Shown: piece after piece, positions 60,557 to 64,000 of the stretch | Position numbering within the stretch: the first letter of the stretch is position 1 | How the letters are laid out: each line of letters begins with the position of its first letter | Translations under genes and position numbers: made by a program | NCBI RefSeq assembly: GCF_003443655.1 | Contig: NZ_CP031941.1 | Span: 6,337,001-6,401,000, forward strand | DNA from: Nostoc sphaeroides | GTDB lineage: Bacteria; Cyanobacteriota; Cyanobacteriia; Cyanobacteriales; Nostocaceae | Length of the DNA: 64,000 nt | Reading direction: 5' to 3' | The notes under the pieces: model-generated | Told to the model about the DNA's origin: nothing | What the model saw: only the letters and a program-made list of their open reading frames with translations | Databases searched by the model: none

Positions 60557-61270
60557 ATGATGATATTAATCTTTTTAGTTATTGGTGTTATCCTCAGCAC
60601 AACTGCGAGTTTTATTTTTGGAGTTCCCTGGTTGATGCCGATTTTAGGTGCTGCTGTCCCTTATCCCATTTTCTTTTTACAAGTACGTCGTCAACAGTAT
60701 AAAAGTGCTTTTTGGTGGATGTTATTGTGGGGAGTGTTGCAGAGTATTGCCGTAATTGTAGCAACTGCGATCGCACCAGAAACAGCAGCAAAACTCATCC
60801 TCCGTGGACAGTCATACACTACAGAGATGTTGCACTGGATTCGCACGGGAGAAGGTATGGAAGGTTCACTCAATTTATTTTTACCAGACCATTTATTGCA
60901 CTACGGGATTTTTTGTATTCTCTGCGTTGTAACTATTAGTAGCATGGCATTAATATTCGGCACTTGGATGCTGAATTACATGAATTTTTATGTTGCAGAA
61001 TTAGTGAAAGTTAGTGCTAAACCTTGGTTAGCAGCTATTCTGGGGTGGTATCCTTGGTCACTTATGCGGATAATCGGGTTTATTGCAACTGGGGTGGCTT
61101 TAGCAGCTTTAGGATTAAATCTAGTAACTCGCATCAGAGGCGAAGTTCCTAAGTCTCCCTTTCCAAAAACTTATATGTTGATTGGGATTGGTTTTGTGAT
61201 TGCGGATATCGTTGTCAAAGCGGTTCTAGCACCTATTTGGCAAAAACTGCTGTTGTCTGCGTTGGGTTAA
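60557..61270 (+). CDS. Unknown polytopic membrane protein
   Basis: 237 residues, five to six hydrophobic helices (about 2-22, 25-42, 52-74, 115-138, 165-188, 208-226). Landmarks are GVPWLMPILGAAVPYPIFFLQ, IRTGEGMEGSLNLFLPDHLLHYG and GWYPWSLMRIIGFIATG. I do not recognise a family with a known role. It is convergent with a glycosyltransferase gene, with 2 bp between stop codons. Confidence 0.72.
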   Translation: MMILIFLVIGVILSTTASFIFGVPWLMPILGAAVPYPIFFLQVRRQQYKSAFWWMLLWGVLQSIAVIVATAIAPETAAKLILRGQSYTTEMLHWIRTGEGMEGSLNLFLPDHLLHYGIFCILCVVTISSMALIFGTWMLNYMNFYVAELVKVSAKPWLAAILGWYPWSLMRIIGFIATGVALAALGLNLVTRIRGEVPKSPFPKTYMLIGIGFVIADIVVKAVLAPIWQKLLLSALG

Positions 61271-61272
61271 AT

Positions 61273-62445
61273 TCATTTGTTTGCCAGAATTTTTTGGTAG
61301 GCTTGGATTGTTTGCTTTGCGATCGCATCCCAGCTAAAATTTTCCAATGCATATTTTTGGGCGTTTAATCCCCGTCGTTGGCGTTCTGCGGGATTTTGCA
61401 AAGCTTCTTGCAGTAACTCTAACAGTTCTTGAACATCTGTTGCACCCACCCAACCCGACAGACTATCACGTATCTGTTGCCAAATATGCACTTGGTCAGA
61501 AATTACTACGGGTACACCTGCTACCATTGCTTCAGCTACAGCAATCCCAAAATTTTCGTAGTAAGAAGGCAAGACAAATAAATCAGCAGCTTGTAGTAAA
61601 CTAACTTTGAGTTCACCAGTGACAAAGCCAGTAATTGTAGTGTGCGATCGCAGTGGTGAATTTTGAATTTGGGATATTATCTTTTTTTCGTAATCTGGAT
61701 CTTGGGGATTTGTCCCAGCTAAGACAAAATGAAACTTATAACCAACCGCTAACAGCTTCTCTAACGCCGGAATCAACAAATTTAACCCCTTTTTCGGGTC
61801 AATTCGTGACATAAACAATATTAAAGGTACATCCTCTGGTATTCCTAACTGACTACATCCATTTTTAAGGGGGGATTGAGGGGGAATCACACCCAACGGA
61901 ATTACCAAATCTGGCGTAGATACTCCAAATCGTTCTGATACTTTAGCTTCTTGATTGCTGGTGAAATGAATTGCTGCTGCACCAGCTAAATTTTGACGTT
62001 CTATAATTGCGACATAAAGCTGTTTTAATTGTTTTTTCTTCTGTAAATCAGCCGGATCGAGAGTACCCAAAGGACGGAAAATATAAGGTAGTTTTTGCTG
62101 ACGACACACAATAGCAGCAGCACTACTTATGGGAGAGAATAGAGCATGAATATGTGCTATGTCAAACTCATGAGCATGACGTTTTAGCCAGTTTAATAAA
62201 TCTAGAGAAAATTTGTAGCGACGAAATGGGGCGCACCGAAAGTAAATTATTTCATAGCCATCTTGTTTAATTGGGCGATTTAAAGGAACATCCAGAGGTG
62301 TTTGACCATTATCACCATTACTATCAGTTGTGAGAATTGTAACTTCCACTCCCTCTTTTACCAAAGCTGGAGCTAATCCTAGTACCATTTGACTGGGGCC
62401 GCCGTAAATCAGAGAAATTGAGGGAACTATTTGTAATATTTTCAT
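61273..62445 (-). CDS. Family 4 glycosyltransferase, polysaccharide locus (HpsP-like)
   Basis: 390 residues from the ATG at 62445 (MKILQIVPSISLIYGGPSQM); a GTG at 62472 would add nine Lys/Asn-rich residues. GT-B fold: N-terminal GGPSQMVLGLAPALVKEGVEV, HIHALFSPIS near 105; donor domain LILFMSRIDPKKGLNLLIPA near 220 and LFVLPSYYENFGIAVAEAMVAGVPVV near 315 (EX7E). I recall similar proteins annotated as hormogonium polysaccharide glycosyltransferase HpsP. It follows another GT4 on the same strand with a TGACCAATGA repeat between. Confidence 0.78.
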   Translation of the reverse strand: MKILQIVPSISLIYGGPSQMVLGLAPALVKEGVEVTILTTDSNGDNGQTPLDVPLNRPIKQDGYEIIYFRCAPFRRYKFSLDLLNWLKRHAHEFDIAHIHALFSPISSAAAIVCRQQKLPYIFRPLGTLDPADLQKKKQLKQLYVAIIERQNLAGAAAIHFTSNQEAKVSERFGVSTPDLVIPLGVIPPQSPLKNGCSQLGIPEDVPLILFMSRIDPKKGLNLLIPALEKLLAVGYKFHFVLAGTNPQDPDYEKKIISQIQNSPLRSHTTITGFVTGELKVSLLQAADLFVLPSYYENFGIAVAEAMVAGVPVVISDQVHIWQQIRDSLSGWVGATDVQELLELLQEALQNPAERQRRGLNAQKYALENFSWDAIAKQTIQAYQKILANK

Positions 62446-62492
62446 TTTCTTGTCATTTTTTTTGTTACTCACTAATGACCAATGACTAATGA

Positions 62493-63668
62493 CTAATGAC
62501 TCTTAAGCAATTCTTGATAAAACTCTAATTGCTCTTTAGCCAAAGCTTTATTTGTATATTTAATCATTGCTTTTTGATAACCCATTTCACCCAAAGTATG
62601 AGCAAAATCTGGTTTATCCATTAATTGGACTAAGCAATTAGCAAGGGCTGGAACATCACCTTCAGGAAATACTAAACCAGCATCGCCAATTACATAGGGA
62701 ATTTCACCAGAATCAGAACCAATCACAGGTACTTGGCAGGCCATCGCCTCAATTAGCACATGACCAAATTGTTCTTTCCAGCCTACAGAAGTTAAAGTTT
62801 TAAATTTGTAAGTTGTTTCTGAAGGCAGTACTAAGGTACTCATTAAATTGATATAGTTTGCAACTTCGTTATGGGGAACACTCTCTACCAAAATTAATCG
62901 TTCTTCAATATTGTTTTCTGCCGCGATTTTGATTAATTGACTTTGCAACTCTCCTCGTCCCAGCAGCAGTAATTTCCAAGGTTTATCTTTCAAAGTGATT
63001 AAGGCTTGCAAAAGCGTTAATAAACCTTTTTCTGGCACAAATCGTCCAACAAAACCTACAACAAAATCTTCTTTTTTAAGATCCAACTTAGCCGCTAACT
63101 CTGGTTGGGCTTTGGGAGTAAATAAACTTTCATCTACACCCAGTTGCGGCATAACTTTAATTGCTCCTTTATATCCCCGTTGCCGTAAAACTTCTGCTCC
63201 ATCTTGATTGCCAGAAATAATGCCGTGGCTGTGATTGAGGTTATATGTTTCTAATAAAGCAACTGGTAATTTCAGATGATATGGTAAATTCCACCAGGTA
63301 AAAAATACATTTTTTGCCTTGAGTCCTAATAGCTGATTTAAGGCAATCATCTGAGTATAAGCTAGCCCCCTAGACCCTTGTTCCACTTGGATGATTTGGG
63401 GACGAAATTCTTTTAACAAAGATATCAAATCAGCACCAAAAGTAAGGAGTCCCTGATGATTTTGACTGAAATTAGAAACTGGAACTATTCTAAATCTGCC
63501 TTCATCGCGGTATTCAGTTTCAATAATTCTATTTTGTACACCGCCTGGTTTCCAACGCTTTGGGACTACAACTGTCACTTCAATGTCGGCTTCTAGTTGA
63601 GATAAAGCACGTAGTTTTTCACAGTTGAGGTCTACGATATAAGTGTGACTAGCAACTAAGATTTTCAT
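62493..63668 (-). CDS. Family 4 glycosyltransferase, polysaccharide locus (HpsO-like)
   Basis: 391 residues. N-terminus MKILVASHTYIVDLNCEKLR, GT-B fold; donor domain VVGFVGRFVPEKGLLTLLQA near 205 and LPSETTYKFKTLTSVGWKEQFGHVLIEAMACQVPVIGSDSGEIPYVIGD near 275-325 with the EX7E glutamates. Possibly HpsO, a companion of HpsP in hormogonium polysaccharide synthesis, but this is recalled and not tested. The acceptor is unknown. Heptad repeats lie on both sides. Confidence 0.75.
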   Translation of the reverse strand: MKILVASHTYIVDLNCEKLRALSQLEADIEVTVVVPKRWKPGGVQNRIIETEYRDEGRFRIVPVSNFSQNHQGLLTFGADLISLLKEFRPQIIQVEQGSRGLAYTQMIALNQLLGLKAKNVFFTWWNLPYHLKLPVALLETYNLNHSHGIISGNQDGAEVLRQRGYKGAIKVMPQLGVDESLFTPKAQPELAAKLDLKKEDFVVGFVGRFVPEKGLLTLLQALITLKDKPWKLLLLGRGELQSQLIKIAAENNIEERLILVESVPHNEVANYINLMSTLVLPSETTYKFKTLTSVGWKEQFGHVLIEAMACQVPVIGSDSGEIPYVIGDAGLVFPEGDVPALANCLVQLMDKPDFAHTLGEMGYQKAMIKYTNKALAKEQLEFYQELLKSH

Positions 63669-63720
63669 CTATCCTTTGTTATTCACTAATGACTAATGAC
63701 CAATGACAAATGACTAATAA

Positions 63721-64000
63721 CTAAACCAGTTCATCCAATCGGCTGTAAATTTGACCATCGTTCCAAAGTGATTGAATGACAGTACCCAAGGCTTTGAAAA
63801 AACCCAAAGTGTAGAAAATAGCGCGAGTAGCAATTTTGATAGGGGAACCACTTTTGTTACAAGGTGGGTGTCCGAGAACGTGACAGTCAAATAAACGGGC
63901 GTATAAGCGTAAAGCTTGAGTAGCAGTGAGGTTTTTCAGCCCTAGTAGGAAATGGTTGTGGTAGAAGGTGAGTTGATATTTGAGCGATCGCATACTAATA
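63721..64000 (-). CDS. C-terminal part of a protein cut by the right edge, perhaps a glycosyltransferase
   Basis: At least 93 codons. The frame is open to the edge, and the ATG at 63993 may be internal. Basic and aromatic: YQLTFYHNHFLLGLKNLTA, ALRLYARLFDCHVLGHPPCN, AIFYTLGFFKALGTVIQSLW. It lies 52 bp before the GT4 gene on the same strand. The texture is like the tail of a family 2 glycosyltransferase in a polysaccharide locus, but the diagnostic part is outside the window. Confidence 0.5.
   Translation of the reverse strand, partial: ISMRSLKYQLTFYHNHFLLGLKNLTATQALRLYARLFDCHVLGHPPCNKSGSPIKIATRAIFYTLGFFKALGTVIQSLWNDGQIYSRLDELV

Overview
The window reads as a chromosomal segment of a heterocyst-forming, filamentous cyanobacterium of the Nostoc/Anabaena group. 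The evidence is the dense GCGATCGC (HIP1-type) octamers, a heterocyst-glycolipid (hgl/hgd) gene island, a tRNA-Leu(UAA) with a group I intron whose P6b arm carries NNTGAGT heptads (a Nostoc trait), the ndhL-DUF3007-trpA operon, and a dynamin-like protein that, from memory, is almost identical to the crystallised BDLP1 of Nostoc punctiforme. AT-rich spacers are packed with short tandem repeats and small inverted-repeat (MITE-like) elements.

Layout. (1) 1-11422, minus strand: a PUFA-synthase-like polyketide synthase for the heterocyst glycolipid aglycone, in the order hglE (KS-AT-ACP-ACP-KR structural half), a KR(catalytic)-DH protein, and hglC (KS-CLF-AT, cut by the left edge). (2) 13470-22249, plus strand, divergent from it: hgdB, hgdC (exporter without its own ATPase), hgdA (epimerase), a GT2, a DUF2141 protein, a membrane GT2 and a GT4 that is probably hglT. 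This gene order matches my memory of all5347 to all5341 in Anabaena PCC 7120. The two halves together would make, glycosylate and export heterocyst glycolipids. (3) 22.3-31.7 kb: a lipoprotein, a flippase-like membrane protein, unknown proteins, a repeat-rich 1.4 kb gap, intron-bearing tRNA-Leu, ndhL, DUF3007, a frameshifted trpA and a PEP-CTERM protein. (4) 32-43.3 kb: a Ser/Thr kinase with SH3 domain, a large dynamin-like GTPase, a decayed ribbon-helix-helix gene, a Phd/YoeB toxin-antitoxin pair, a YgfZ-like protein, a 2Fe-2S protein, cysteine synthase, and an accessory patch with an IS605-type end, a 10 x 21 bp tandem array and a small unknown gene.

(5) 43.7-48.7 kb: a coiled-coil/membrane protein followed by two dynamin-like GTPases, the second ending in a DnaJ-type J domain. 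(6) 48.8-58.7 kb: a copper-type resistance locus with a DUF305 protein (CopM-like), a membrane fusion protein, an RND pump, a small lipoprotein, an OmpR-type regulator and a sensor kinase. An identical 22 bp sequence containing an 11-bp-period direct repeat sits in front of both the DUF305 gene and the pump operon and is a candidate operator. An IS605-type fragment has landed at the 3' end of the regulator gene and supplies its last codons and stop. (7) 58.7-64 kb: a Uma2-type gene broken by a 137 bp MITE with a 12 bp target duplication, a 1-Cys peroxiredoxin, a membrane protein, and glycosyltransferases of a polysaccharide locus running off the right edge.

The points most worth following are the split KR domain between hglE and its neighbour, the BDLP cluster with a J-domain GTPase, the candidate CopR operators with the IS-modified regulator, and MITE families whose termini are shared while the centres differ.
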